Shown: positions 1 through 9,707, numbered from the stretch's first letter. The stretch: DNA of 64,000 nucleotides from CAZDDI01 sp964504195 (GCA_964504195.1 CAZDDI010000015.1:1-64000), one strand, 5' to 3'. The notes: generated by a model not told the origin, from the sequence alone. Made by a program: numbers and translations.

Positions 1-64
1 TAAGAAGTGATTCTTGCAAATGGTTTTATTTCCGGTTCATTTTCTTAATTTTCATCATGCGCCG

Positions 65-125
65 TTCGCAACCATGCGAAGCAGACGCTTCGCGCTACAC
101 TGATTCGCCATTCGCCATTTTCAAG
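65..125. repeat. Dispersed short repeat, copy 1
   Basis: This is AT- and GC-mixed filler carrying the palindrome GCGAAGC-agac-GCTTCGC and the phrase attcgccattcgccatttt. The same two phrases recur in the same order near 45911-46004, and the second also near 45443-45461. It is non-coding and lies upstream of the first operon's promoter. It looks like a member of a genome-wide short repeat family. Confidence 0.6.
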
Positions 126-142
126 AGAGATGCAATTTTGGT

Positions 143-171
143 TTGACTCCATCTCGATTTAGTGGCATAAT
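143..171 (+). promoter_or_regulatory. Sigma70-type promoter of the split-dikinase operon
   Basis: A -35 box TTGACT (143-148) and a -10 box CATAAT (166-171) are separated by 17 bases, which is optimal spacing. Transcription would start near 178, about 36 bases before the first gene. No comparable promoter is visible inside the operon until 12595, so the nine tandem genes probably share this one. Confidence 0.6.
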
Positions 172-213
172 TGGAAGAATAAACAGCGATTTTATCCCCA
201 AAGGCGCACGACC

Positions 214-1116
214 ATGGAACACGATTTGCACCCGCAGGAAGACTACAGTCATACCTTAGGTTCTGACGAATACGAAGCCCTCTATTTTTGCTTCACCGCC
301 CCGGATATTAGCCTGTTTGGTTGGATGCGTTTACTTTTTAGCGTGGAGCGTGTGCTGGAGATGGTGGTGCTGCGTGTTGGCGACCGGACATGGGTGCATC
401 AACAATACTTTGATTGTGTGGCGCGGGTAGGGGGAGCGGCGCGCTCCGTGGGACGATTTCTCTCCCTCGCATGTACCACGCCGTGGCAGACATGGCAGCT
501 TGATTACAGCGCTGCAGAAATCACACCTGTAGAGGGCGGCTCACCCGCTACAATCTACGCTGCATTGACTTTCCACGCGAGCAATCCCCCAGCACGGTAT
601 CGCTTTGGGCGCTATCAGCAGAGTGAACAAGAAGGTCGCCTGGAGGGTCAGCTGCGCATCGGCGAACGGCGTTGGGCTGGCCCGTTGATCTGCTATCGCG
701 ATCACAGTTGGGGCCTACGCCCCGTGGGCACGGCTGTCGGCTGGGATGCGCTGGTGCATCCTGAGCGCTTCTATCTGGCGGCAGTGCAGACGCAAACCGG
801 ACTGTTCAGCATGGGGCGGGTGCTGACAGGCGCGGGCGAATATCGTCCTGCGGGCCGGCCCATCTTAGCACAGGTTGACGACGTGTGGCGCTTCGAAGAT
901 GCTGAGGCCGGGCTGCCCCCCCTAACGGTGCGCCGCCCCGTCGCGCCGGTGCGGGTTTATCTTGACCCTGTCGGGCATGAGACGGTGCGCGATGTGGCCC
1001 TGCCGGGCGATTGGCTACGCGATGAGCTAGGCCCGGCGATTTTCACTGACGCGGAAGGCACCGAGTCCCTGGGATTTTGGGAACGGGCATGCCCTGCGGT
1101 CATTCTCACTCCCTGA
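214..1116 (+). CDS. RDHSWG-motif lipocalin-fold-like protein A1 (CrtC/DUF7064-like)
   Basis: First of four paralogues interleaved with PEP-utiliser proteins. It has 300 residues, no signal peptide and no membrane segment, so it is probably cytoplasmic. The family mark is CYRDHSWGLR at residues 160-169. An aromatic TPW..W motif near 89-94 and a C-terminal GFWE segment are shared with the paralogues. The RDHSWG motif is typical of the CrtC/AttH-like and DUF7064/DUF7065 lipocalin-related families, which handle hydrophobic or terpenoid-like molecules. No substrate can be read from the sequence. The start is ATG with a weak AAGG site nine bases upstream. Family assignment is from motif memory only; the role as partner of the next gene is inference from repeated pairing. 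Confidence 0.7.
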   Translation: MEHDLHPQEDYSHTLGSDEYEALYFCFTAPDISLFGWMRLLFSVERVLEMVVLRVGDRTWVHQQYFDCVARVGGAARSVGRFLSLACTTPWQTWQLDYSAAEITPVEGGSPATIYAALTFHASNPPARYRFGRYQQSEQEGRLEGQLRIGERRWAGPLICYRDHSWGLRPVGTAVGWDALVHPERFYLAAVQTQTGLFSMGRVLTGAGEYRPAGRPILAQVDDVWRFEDAEAGLPPLTVRRPVAPVRVYLDPVGHETVRDVALPGDWLRDELGPAIFTDAEGTESLGFWERACPAVILTP

Positions 1117-1263
1117 AAATCTATGTTCGATAGACAAAAAATCTGGCGGTCGCCAGAACACGCTCCCCCATGCACCTGGTTGAGCCAACTGTGCCGAACC
1201 TTCGCAAGAGGGATGTAAAAATTTGTAGCTACTGAGGTTTCATTGAAGCAGGAGGTGCTGATG

Positions 1264-2916
1264 ATGGAATGGTTACTGAGTGGGCAGAATACTCAAGAGT
1301 CAATGCAGGTCTCACGTCCCATGACGGTAAGCACCGCTGAGTCACAATTGAATAACGAGATCACATGGTTTACGGAACAGCTGGCAGGGGACACCGCGGA
1401 CTTCGACCAGCGGATGCGCCCCACGGCGGTAGTTCAAGACTGGGTCTATCTCAACATTAGCTATTTTGTGCGCAACGTCGGCTCAGTGATGCCTTTCGAC
1501 CCGACTTCGCTGGGCGCGCCGCCCGACCTGCTCACCGAAAAACCCTCAGTACCGCTTGGCCGACAGCTACAACTCCCCTTACGTTTCTACCGCGTCTATC
1601 GCTGGGCCGCCCGCTACTACCGGGAAACGTTGCCGGCTTTGGATGCCCAACTGCGGGAGATGTATGGGGCTTTACGCGCAGGCCGTGACAACTCGCTCGA
1701 ATTGATCTGGCAGATCTTTTCACCGGAGTTCTATGCTGAATGCCGACTGCCGGGACGCGCACACATCGTCATTTCGATGATCGTGACTGGCCTGGATAGT
1801 ACATTACGCCAACAAGTGCCGGAACTCCTGGGACTTTTTGCGGGACATGCGACCACAACCTCGTTGATGGGACAAAGAATATGGGAATTGAGCCAGTTGG
1901 CGACGCGTTGCGGCGTGGCCGTCTGCCAACAGCTCCAGGCTGGCATCGCCGATTTGGACATCTATGCCGCCATGCCGGAAGCTGCGCTGTTCGTAGCTGG
2001 CATCCACGACTTCTTGCAAACCTATGGCCACCGGGGCTTCAGCCGCGAACTGGACTTCGAGGCTGAGCGCCTGGCCGATCACCCAGAGCATGTGCTCTTG
2101 GCAGTGGGTAATCATTTGAATGAACACCAGCCGCCCCAGGCTCGCGCGGCTGAGGCGCGTCTTCCTGCTGAGGCAGCGTTGGCGCGCCTGGTCTTTCCCA
2201 AACGCTTCCTCTGGCGGCGCATTCTAAATTGGGGACGCCAGCTGCTTTCCTGGCGCGAGGATTCCAAAAGCTGCGTTTCAGCGTTACAGGCGGTCTATGG
2301 ATTGGCAACGCGCCGCCTTGCGCGACACTTTTATCCAGACGCCCCTGATGATATGATGTTGTTTTACACGTTGGAAGAGTTCCTGGCCTTCGCTCAGAGC
2401 CGGGGGGAACACCAGGTTCCCCGCGCCCTGCTCGACCGCCGGCGCGCTGAGTTCGAGCTGCACCTGAACCAGTCCCCGCCCCCTGAATTGATCTGGTATG
2501 ATCCTGACACCTATGGTTGGCGGCCCGTGTTGGCTGAAGCAGACGTGACCCCGGTGACAGAGGCACCGCGCCACTTCCAGGGGATCGGGGCCAGCATGGG
2601 GCGCGGCTTTGTAGAGGGGCGCGCGCTGGTGACCAATGATCCTATCGAAGCCGGTAGGCGACTGTTGAATATGGAAGGGCCGGTCATCCTGGTGACCCGC
2701 CTGACCGATCCCGCCTGGTCCAGCCTGTTCGGGCGTTTGACCGGGGTGGTCACAGAACTTGGCGGCTTGATCTCCCATGCTTCCATTGTGGCACGCGAAA
2801 ATGGATTACCGGCTGTGGTAGGCGTACAAGATGTGACACACTGGCTTCATGATGGTCAACACCTGCGGATTGATGGCGCGCGGGGCACGGTTGAAATCAT
2901 GGAGGACGCATCATGA
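1264..2916 (+). CDS. Split dikinase substrate/His-domain subunit B1 (PpsA/RPH C-terminal-like)
   Basis: First of five paralogues, 550 residues. The N-terminus has the signature EWLLSGQNTQES. The centre has YGHRGF and SWREDSK motifs, matching the substrate domain of rifampin phosphotransferase and PEP synthase-like enzymes. The C-terminal ~90 residues are a PEP-utiliser swivelling domain (PF00391 type) with TELGGLISHASIVARENG; the predicted phospho-carrier is His505. There is no ATP-grasp domain, so it cannot charge itself. An in-frame TTG exists at 1243, but AGGAGG at 1250-1255 and alignment with the paralogues favour ATG 1264 (ATG 1261 is too close). Known relatives split the same way are PpsA/PpsB of phenylphosphate synthase. 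The substrate is unknown. Confidence 0.8.
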   Translation: MEWLLSGQNTQESMQVSRPMTVSTAESQLNNEITWFTEQLAGDTADFDQRMRPTAVVQDWVYLNISYFVRNVGSVMPFDPTSLGAPPDLLTEKPSVPLGRQLQLPLRFYRVYRWAARYYRETLPALDAQLREMYGALRAGRDNSLELIWQIFSPEFYAECRLPGRAHIVISMIVTGLDSTLRQQVPELLGLFAGHATTTSLMGQRIWELSQLATRCGVAVCQQLQAGIADLDIYAAMPEAALFVAGIHDFLQTYGHRGFSRELDFEAERLADHPEHVLLAVGNHLNEHQPPQARAAEARLPAEAALARLVFPKRFLWRRILNWGRQLLSWREDSKSCVSALQAVYGLATRRLARHFYPDAPDDMMLFYTLEEFLAFAQSRGEHQVPRALLDRRRAEFELHLNQSPPPELIWYDPDTYGWRPVLAEADVTPVTEAPRHFQGIGASMGRGFVEGRALVTNDPIEAGRRLLNMEGPVILVTRLTDPAWSSLFGRLTGVVTELGGLISHASIVARENGLPAVVGVQDVTHWLHDGQHLRIDGARGTVEIMEDAS

Positions 2917-4559
2917 CAGAATGGCTTTTGAGTGGACACAACACACAGGAATCCGCCGGGCTAGTGCGCCCGTTCAGCTGGTCATTATTCCTCTCCGTTA
3001 TGGAAGAACCCGGCACCTGGTTCGTCGAGCAGCTGGCTGGAGATACATCCGACTTCGACCCCACGCTCACGCCCACGATAGCCGTGCAGGGCCGTTCCTA
3101 TGTCAATCTCAACTACTACACCCGCAACATGGGGCGCGTGCTGCCCACCGACCCCGCCTCTATCGGCGTGCCGCCGGAAGTGGTAATGGATGTGGAAAAA
3201 GTCCCCACGCACCGCTTGTTGCGCCTGCCCTTCCGTTTCCGGCGCGTCTACCGCAAAGTGGCGCGCTTCTATCGCCGCAATCTAGCCAGTCTGGCTGATG
3301 AGATGCACACGCTCTACTGGAAATTACGCGAGACGCCCACCGCCGAGGCGCTGCCCCTGATCTGGCAAACGTTCGAGCCAACCTTCTACGAGCGGTGCCA
3401 CGCGCTGGATCGAGCGCACATCATCCTCACCATCACGGCGATGGCGTTGGATGGTGTCTTACGCGCCCGCGCGCCCGAGCTACTCGGCCTGTTTACGGGC
3501 CATCAGACAGCCACCTCGCTGCTAGGACAGCGGATCTGGCAGTTGCGCGAGACGGCGGAAGCCTGTGGCGAGGGTGTCACACGATGCTTGCTCGCCGGAG
3601 ATGTAGAGTTCAGCAATTACGAAGCGTTGCCGGAAGCCGCGCCACTGGTGGCTGAAGTACGCGCCTTCCTGCATCAATACGGGCATCGTGGCTTTCAGCG
3701 CGAGTTCGAAGCCGAAGCCGAGCGTCTGGCCGATCATCCCGAACATATTCTGCTGGCTATTGCCACGCAGCTGCAAAATGGCCGCGCCCCACACTTCCGT
3801 GCTGAGGAAGCGCGCGCGCTGGCGGATGCGGCCTTGCACGCGCGTAACCCGCTCAGCCGCACATTCTGGAAACGCTTCTTTACCTGGGCCAGCCAGATCA
3901 TCTCCTGGCGCGAGGACTCCAAGAGCGCGCTCTCGATGTACTGGGCACTCTACGGCGTGGCACTGCGCAAACTCGCGCCCCACTTCTACCCCGATTATCC
4001 CGATGATATGTTCTTTTTCTACCAAAAGGATGAGTTGCTGACATTCACGCGCAGCGAGGGGCAAAAACAAGTGCCGCTGGAAGTATTGCTGCACCGGCGC
4101 GCAGAGTTTGCGCTGTACGAGAAGCAACCCGCACCGCCGGAGCTGATCTGGTACAATCCAGAAACGCAACACTGGCGCGCAGCGATTGAAACGCCCGCAA
4201 CACATGAAGCCGCTGCGCTCACCCGGCTGCAGGGCATCGCCGCGAGCGGGGGGCAAGGGCCGGTGGAAGGCGTCGCCCTGGTGACGAACAACCCGCTCGA
4301 TGCCGGCCGCCGTTTGCTTGAACTCGAAGGAGCCGTGATTCTGGTCACACACATGACCGACCCGGCCTGGTCAAGCCTGTTCGCACGGTTGGCGGCGGTG
4401 GTGACGGAGCTAGGCGGCGTGATCTCCCACGCGGCAATTGTGGCCCGCGAGAACGGCCTGCCCGCCGTCGTGGGCATCCCCGACGCCACCCGCCACATCC
4501 GCGACGGGCAACGCCTGCGCGTGGATGGCGCAAACGGACTGGTAGAAATTCTGGAGTAA
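2913..4559 (+). CDS. Split dikinase substrate/His-domain subunit B2
   Basis: Second PEP-utiliser paralogue, 548 residues, starting with MTEWLLSGHNTQES. Its ATG overlaps the stop of B1 as ATGA, so translation is probably coupled. It has YGHRGF and SWREDSK in the central domain, and a swivelling domain with an intact GG-x-x-SH motif (His506). This is the only place in the operon where two B genes adjoin without an RDHSWG gene between them. Either an A gene has been lost or B1/B2 act with a shared partner. As with its siblings, no nucleotide-binding domain is present. The function as phosphoryl-carrying subunit is inferred from the family; the substrate is unknown. Confidence 0.8.
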   Translation: MTEWLLSGHNTQESAGLVRPFSWSLFLSVMEEPGTWFVEQLAGDTSDFDPTLTPTIAVQGRSYVNLNYYTRNMGRVLPTDPASIGVPPEVVMDVEKVPTHRLLRLPFRFRRVYRKVARFYRRNLASLADEMHTLYWKLRETPTAEALPLIWQTFEPTFYERCHALDRAHIILTITAMALDGVLRARAPELLGLFTGHQTATSLLGQRIWQLRETAEACGEGVTRCLLAGDVEFSNYEALPEAAPLVAEVRAFLHQYGHRGFQREFEAEAERLADHPEHILLAIATQLQNGRAPHFRAEEARALADAALHARNPLSRTFWKRFFTWASQIISWREDSKSALSMYWALYGVALRKLAPHFYPDYPDDMFFFYQKDELLTFTRSEGQKQVPLEVLLHRRAEFALYEKQPAPPELIWYNPETQHWRAAIETPATHEAAALTRLQGIAASGGQGPVEGVALVTNNPLDAGRRLLELEGAVILVTHMTDPAWSSLFARLAAVVTELGGVISHAAIVARENGLPAVVGIPDATRHIRDGQRLRVDGANGLVEILE

Positions 4560-4562
4560 CCG

Positions 4563-5516
4563 ATGGTCGCTATAATCCGCACTGCACGCGAGTGGGTGGT
4601 GCGCCGGCTGATAGGCCGCCGCGCCCGCACGGAGTTCACAGTAGACCCGCAAGCCGATGCGCGCCACCCGCTACGTCTGGATGAGCACGAGGCCTTTTAC
4701 TTCCTCTTCACTTCAGAAGATGGCACGCTCACAGGAGGATTACGCGCTCTGGTTGGCCCAGACAGTCTGCTAGAGATGGCGGCACTGCGCTCCGGTGACC
4801 GGGCCTGGCTCTACCAGCGGCGCGCACCGTACCAGGCGGGGACTGATCCGTATGAGATTGCCGGGCCGCAGCTCCGGTTCCGCTGCCATACGCCCTGGGA
4901 ACACTGGGCGGCACATTTCAACGGCATGGCCCTGACCCCGACGGGCGATAGCGAGACATTGGACATCGCCCTGCATTACCGGGCGACCACGCCCCCGGCG
5001 GCATTACATCTGGGCGCATACACCCAGGTACAACAAGATGGGCGCTTGCAAGGCACATTATGCGCACCCGGGCTGGCATGGGAGGGCGAACTCTTGTGCT
5101 ATCGGGATCACAGCTGGGGGCGGCGCGGCGCGGGAAACATCCCCGGCTGGATGATTATTGACATCCCCGAACACCTGTACGCTTTCATTCTAGGCGATAT
5201 GGATTTTCAACCGGTGGGGTTGGGGCGGTGGATCGCGCCAGATGGCACACTGCGCCCGCTCGTAGCGCCACGAGTGATGCCCCAAGGCGCGGGCTGGCGC
5301 GTGAGCGATCCGCGTGCCGGAATGTCCACATGGACGTTCACACGGCTGACGCCGGCTGGCGTCTCCTATTTGGGCGCCGCCGGAGAGGAAGCGGTCAAAT
5401 CCCAACCCGGCCCAGGCGACCGCTTTGTAGATGAAATCGGCCCGGCGGTCTTCACGGCAGAAGATAACCGGCAAATTGTAGGATTTTGGGATCAAGCAAG
5501 GAGACTACACACATGA
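4563..5516 (+). CDS. RDHSWG-motif lipocalin-fold-like protein A2
   Basis: Second RDHSWG paralogue, 317 residues, starting three bases after the B2 stop. RDHSWGRR lies at residues 181-188, preceded by CHTPWEHW near 108-115. It carries an N-terminal extension of about 25 basic residues (R-rich, REWVVRRLIGRRAR) not seen in A1 or A4, which could be a membrane- or partner-contacting helix. The C-terminus ends in the shared GFWDQ block. Its stop overlaps the next B gene as ATGA, so expression is tied to B3. Biochemical role unknown; CrtC/DUF7064-like fold inferred from motifs. Confidence 0.7.
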   Translation: MVAIIRTAREWVVRRLIGRRARTEFTVDPQADARHPLRLDEHEAFYFLFTSEDGTLTGGLRALVGPDSLLEMAALRSGDRAWLYQRRAPYQAGTDPYEIAGPQLRFRCHTPWEHWAAHFNGMALTPTGDSETLDIALHYRATTPPAALHLGAYTQVQQDGRLQGTLCAPGLAWEGELLCYRDHSWGRRGAGNIPGWMIIDIPEHLYAFILGDMDFQPVGLGRWIAPDGTLRPLVAPRVMPQGAGWRVSDPRAGMSTWTFTRLTPAGVSYLGAAGEEAVKSQPGPGDRFVDEIGPAVFTAEDNRQIVGFWDQARRLHT

Positions 5517-7171
5517 CCGAATGGCTACTTAGCGGACACAACACCCAAGAATCCATCGCGGTAGCGCACCCGCTCACACTGACTTCGATGGAGAAAAACC
5601 TCGAAGAATCCATCCAATGGTTCATGGATAATTTCGCCGGGGATATCCTCAACCTCGATCCCCGACTCCGTCCCGCGCAAATTGTCCAGGGGTGGATTTA
5701 TCTCAACATCAACTATACCGTCGCCACAGCCCTCACGCCGGTAGACCCCGGATCGCTAGGCGTACCGCAAGAGATCCTCGACGCGCACCCAGAAATGTTT
5801 GTCAACACCGTTAAACTCTCGCCGCTGCATGTACCGCGCCTCTTGCTACGGTTACGGCGTCTCTACAAGGATGCCCGCACGTTTTACAAACAACGCTTAT
5901 CATCCGTAGAACAACCCATGCGGAAGTTATATTGGGACCTGCTGGCTAATCCCAATATACCCGTAGAACCGTTGTGGAGTTTTCTCGATCAACACCGGGA
6001 AAAAACCGAATTACTAGGCCGAGCGCATGAAACTGTCTCCATCATCATGATTATTTTGCAGGGGATTCTACAGAAGAGCGCACCGCAACTCGCAGGGTTG
6101 TTCGTAGGACAAAATACGCCAACTTCATTGATTGGACAGCGCATCTGGGAACTCCGCGAGCGTGCGGCCCAGGCCGGCCCGGAAGTGACGCGTTTATTGC
6201 AAGCCGGAGTAACCGATCTGGAAACATACCGCGCACGGCCCGAAGCCGCCGCCTTTGTCACTGGCGTAGAAGCCTTCCTACATGAATACGGTCATCGCGG
6301 TTTCCGCTATGAGTTGGATTTCGCTGCCGAGCGCCTGGTCAAATTCCCCCAGCACTTGCTCCTGGCAATAGGCAGCCAGCTTGCCGCCACTGAAGCGCCC
6401 GCGCACCGCGCTGAAATGGCCTACCAAGAGAGCTTGCACGCCTTGCAAACGCTGAACCCTCTTAACCGCCGCATTTGGCGCAGCTTACTCAATTTTGCGC
6501 AGCGGTTAATCGCCTATCGGGAGAATTCTAAAAACTGCCTTTCATTGCAATCCGCCCTGTTTGGCTTATTGATTCACCGCTTTGGGCGGTACTACTACCC
6601 CAACCAGCCGGATGATATCATCTTGTTCTATCACAGAGAGGAATTTTCCCAATTCTTAGAGAATCACGGGGAGCCATTAGTAGCGCCGGAGATACTGGAA
6701 CGGCGACGCGCCGAATATGAATTACACCGCAAACAGCCTATGCCAGGGGAACTGGTTTGGTACAATCCGGAAACCTATCACTGGCGGTCAGCTTATGCGC
6801 AGCCGGAACCCATGCCAGACGCGGTTGCACCAACCCGCTTCGCGGGCATTCCGGCCAGCGCGGGCAGCGGCGCGGTAGAAGGAATGGCGCTCGTTACCAG
6901 CGACCCACTCGAAGCCGGGAAGCGCTTGCTGGAACTACAAGGTAACGTGATTTTAATCACGCGCCTCACCGATCCTGCCTGGTCGAGCCTATTTGCGCGA
7001 CTGACAGCAGTGGTGACGGAGCTGGGCGGCGTGATTTCACATGCAGCGATTGTAGCCCGCGAGAACGGCTTGCCTGCCGTCGTGGGCGTTACCAATGTTA
7101 CCCAGCACATCCGCAATGGGCAACGTCTGCGCGTGGATGGCGCGACGGGCAACGTCGAAATTCTGGAATGA
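5513..7171 (+). CDS. Split dikinase substrate/His-domain subunit B3
   Basis: Third PEP-utiliser paralogue, 552 residues. ATG 5513 overlaps the A2 stop (ATGA) and has AAGGAGA upstream; the longer reading frame from 5486 would add residues absent in the siblings. It has the N-terminal MTEWLLSGHNTQES signature, central YGHRGF and YRENSK motifs, and the swivelling domain TELGGVISHAAIVAREN with His510. In the family this histidine is phosphorylated from ATP bound on a separate domain and then passes the phosphate to substrate. The local coding sequence is slightly more AT-rich than B2 and B4, so the copies are not a very recent duplication. Substrate unknown. Confidence 0.8.
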   Translation: MTEWLLSGHNTQESIAVAHPLTLTSMEKNLEESIQWFMDNFAGDILNLDPRLRPAQIVQGWIYLNINYTVATALTPVDPGSLGVPQEILDAHPEMFVNTVKLSPLHVPRLLLRLRRLYKDARTFYKQRLSSVEQPMRKLYWDLLANPNIPVEPLWSFLDQHREKTELLGRAHETVSIIMIILQGILQKSAPQLAGLFVGQNTPTSLIGQRIWELRERAAQAGPEVTRLLQAGVTDLETYRARPEAAAFVTGVEAFLHEYGHRGFRYELDFAAERLVKFPQHLLLAIGSQLAATEAPAHRAEMAYQESLHALQTLNPLNRRIWRSLLNFAQRLIAYRENSKNCLSLQSALFGLLIHRFGRYYYPNQPDDIILFYHREEFSQFLENHGEPLVAPEILERRRAEYELHRKQPMPGELVWYNPETYHWRSAYAQPEPMPDAVAPTRFAGIPASAGSGAVEGMALVTSDPLEAGKRLLELQGNVILITRLTDPAWSSLFARLTAVVTELGGVISHAAIVARENGLPAVVGVTNVTQHIRNGQRLRVDGATGNVEILE

Positions 7172-7175
7172 CGCC

Positions 7176-8058
7176 ATGGACAGCCGCCTGCCCCCACACA
7201 ATGACTATCACCACATACTGCAACCGGGCGAGCACGAGGCGGTCTACTTCGTCTTCACCACGCCCACCGGCGACGCCTTCGGCATGGTGCGTGCGCTCTT
7301 CAGCCACGATGCGGTGCTAGAGATGGTGGCGATACGCGCAGGCGAGCGCACCTGGGTTTTTCAGCAACGTCAGCCCTGGCCCGCCAGCGCGCAGCCCAAC
7401 CCGGACACCTCCGGCCCAACGCTGCGCCTGCCTTGCATCGAACCCTGGGCACGCTGACAACTGGCCTACGATAGCCCGACCGATAGCGACACCGGGCTGC
7501 CCTTGACGCTGGACTTTGAGTTCCAGGCAACCATGCGCCCGGCGGGGTACCGGTTCGGCCCAGCCTACTATCAGGCTGAGCAAGGCGGCGTGCTGACCGG
7601 CGCACTCACCCTCAGCACGCAGACCTGGCACGGCGAATGGCCGTGCATCCGCGATCACACCTGGGGGCAGCGGCCCATGACGCTGATGGAGAGCTGCCAG
7701 GTCGTAGCGATTCCGGGCCGCCTGCATCTGGTGCTGGTGCAGACGCCCGGCGGCCCGGCCTTCTTCGGGCGGGCGATAGATGCCGCCGGCACAAGCGCGC
7801 CCGCTGGTTGCCCCCCAGATCAAGGCAATAAAGACTGGCTGGCGGCTCAGCGATCCGGCGTTGGACGCGCGCATCTGGGACTTTCATCGGCTGGTTGCGC
7901 CGCTCATTTGGCATCTGGGGCAAGCAGGTGTAGAATCAGTGCGAGACACACCCCAACCCGGCGATTTATTGCGTGAAGAGACCGGCGCGGCGCAGTTTAC
8001 GGCCAACACTGGCGAGAATACGGGATTTTTTGATCAACTTTGGAGAGTGAATCTATGA
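7176..8058 (+). pseudogene. RDHSWG-motif protein A3, nonsense mutation plus frameshift
   Basis: The reading frame opens at ATG 7176 with good similarity to A1, A2 and A4. It then meets TGA at 7455-7457, exactly where the paralogues have the second Trp of the PW..W motif, so TGG has become TGA. Downstream the same frame resumes and carries CIRDHTWGQR. A one-base gain (or two-base loss) near 7790-7799 then moves the rest (PLVAPQI... to ...FFDQLW) into another frame, ending at 8058 in an ATGA overlap with B4. Two independent lesions argue for a true pseudogene rather than a sequencing slip. RDHSWG has also drifted to RDHTWG. Confidence 0.8.
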
Positions 8059-9707
8059 CCACCGAATGGCTGCTCAGTTCACACAACACCCAGGAATCCA
8101 GCGGCGTCGCTACGCCAATGTCCATCACCATGTTAATCGGTGCGGTCAACACCCAATTACTGTGGTTCCTTGAGCAGCTCGGCGGCAACCTCTCAGACTT
8201 CGAGCCACCGCTCGATGCCCTCACTATCGTCCAGGGGCAGGGCTACGGCAACATGACCTTTTACGCCCGCAACATGAATCGCGTGCTGCCAACCGATCCT
8301 GAATCGGTCGGCGTCCCCAAAGAAGTCTTCCCCGAAATGGCAAAGCCCCCCTTAGGACGTTGGGTGCGATTACCATTCCGCTTCTATCGCACCTACAAAT
8401 GGATGGTACACTACCATGACCGGGATCTCCCGGCGACTGAAGCCCAGCTGCGGGAACTGTATCAACGCTTGCGTACTACCATCATCCCCCTCGATGAAAT
8501 CTGGGCGCTTTTTGCACCGGAGTCTCTGGAACGCAGCACCATCGTGGATCGCGCGCGCATCATGTCAGCGGTGATGGTAATGGTGTTGGACAACATCCTC
8601 CGCGCCCAAGCGCCGCAACTGCTCAACCTGTTTACCGGCCTGGAGACCTCCACCTCGCTGATTGGGCAACGCATTTGGGAGCTGCGGCTTCAGGCTGAAG
8701 CCTGCGGCCCAGAGGTGACGCAACGCCTGCGTGCGGGCGAAACGACACTGGAAGTTTATCGCGCGCTACCTGCCGCCGCCCCCCTCGTGGCTGCCGTGGA
8801 GGCTTTCCTGGTAGAGTACGGACATCGCGGCTTTGGCCGAGAGTTGGATTTCGAGGCCGAACGGCTGGGCGAGCGTTCCGATATGGTATTGATGGCCGTC
8901 GCCGGGCAGTTGAATGAGGGCCGCCCACCAGCCGAACGCGCGCGCGCTTCTCGCACCGAGGCTAACCAGGCGCTCAGCCGAATGAGCATATTCACCCGTC
9001 CCTTGTGGCGACGCGCTCTCGATTGGGGACAACGGCTGATCGCCCGGCGCGAGCGTTTCAAGAGCACGCTGGCCCTGAGCCAGGCGCTGTTCGGGCTGGC
9101 GACGCGGCAACTGGCCCGTGAGTTCTACCCCGATCAACCAGATGACATCCTGTTCTTCTACACTTACCCGGAATTTCTTGAGTTTGTCAACAGCCGAGGC
9201 ACAGAGCGGGTCAGCATGGATATACTCCGCCTCCGGCGCGACGAATTACAGTTACACCTGCATCAACCCCCACCACCAGAGCTGATCTGGTATGATCCGG
9301 CCACACAGCACTGGCGCCCGGTCTTCGAGAGTGGCGAGATTGCTGAGGATGTGACCCCGCGCACGTGCTTTGAGGGCATCCCGGCCAGCGCGAGCAGTGG
9401 CGCGGTAGAAGGGCTGGCGCTCGTCACCAACGACCCCCTCGAAGCCGGACGGCGCTTGCTAGAGCTGCAAGGCGCGGTCATTCTGGTCACACGGCTCACC
9501 GATCCGGCCTGGTCGAGCCTGTTTGCACGGCTTGCAGGCGTAGTGACAGAGCTAGGTGGCGTCATCTCCCACGCGGCGATTGTGGCCCGCGAAAATGGGC
9601 TCCCGGCTGTCGTGGGCATTCCAGAAGCGACCCGGCATATCCGCAACGGCCAACGCCTACGGATAAATGGCGCAACAGGCATCGTTGAAGTCCTGGAAAG
9701 CCTCTAA
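8055..9707 (+). CDS. Split dikinase substrate/His-domain subunit B4
   Basis: Fourth PEP-utiliser paralogue, 550 residues from ATG 8055, which overlaps the end of the A3 pseudogene as ATGA (a TTG at 8040 is in frame but less likely). The N-terminal signature is MTTEWLLSSHNTQES. The central domain has YGHRGF, but the otherwise conserved SWRE..SK block reads ARRERFK, the most divergent of the five. That could mean a different substrate pocket. The swivelling domain TELGGVISHAAIVAREN is intact (His506). Its neighbouring A3 partner is dead, so B4 either works alone, shares another A protein, or is on the way out, although its own frame is fully open. Confidence 0.8.
   Translation: MTTEWLLSSHNTQESSGVATPMSITMLIGAVNTQLLWFLEQLGGNLSDFEPPLDALTIVQGQGYGNMTFYARNMNRVLPTDPESVGVPKEVFPEMAKPPLGRWVRLPFRFYRTYKWMVHYHDRDLPATEAQLRELYQRLRTTIIPLDEIWALFAPESLERSTIVDRARIMSAVMVMVLDNILRAQAPQLLNLFTGLETSTSLIGQRIWELRLQAEACGPEVTQRLRAGETTLEVYRALPAAAPLVAAVEAFLVEYGHRGFGRELDFEAERLGERSDMVLMAVAGQLNEGRPPAERARASRTEANQALSRMSIFTRPLWRRALDWGQRLIARRERFKSTLALSQALFGLATRQLAREFYPDQPDDILFFYTYPEFLEFVNSRGTERVSMDILRLRRDELQLHLHQPPPPELIWYDPATQHWRPVFESGEIAEDVTPRTCFEGIPASASSGAVEGLALVTNDPLEAGRRLLELQGAVILVTRLTDPAWSSLFARLAGVVTELGGVISHAAIVARENGLPAVVGIPEATRHIRNGQRLRINGATGIVEVLESL

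Noticed and set aside
3522..4352. Long minus-strand frame opposite B2
   Set aside because: No ribosome site, the frame is a shadow of the strongly conserved plus-strand gene, and similar shadows lie opposite the other B genes.
7455..7457. TGA inside A3 read as Trp (genetic-code change)
   Set aside because: Many clear genes here end in TGA, for example A1, A2 and lipA's upstream neighbour, so TGA is a normal stop.
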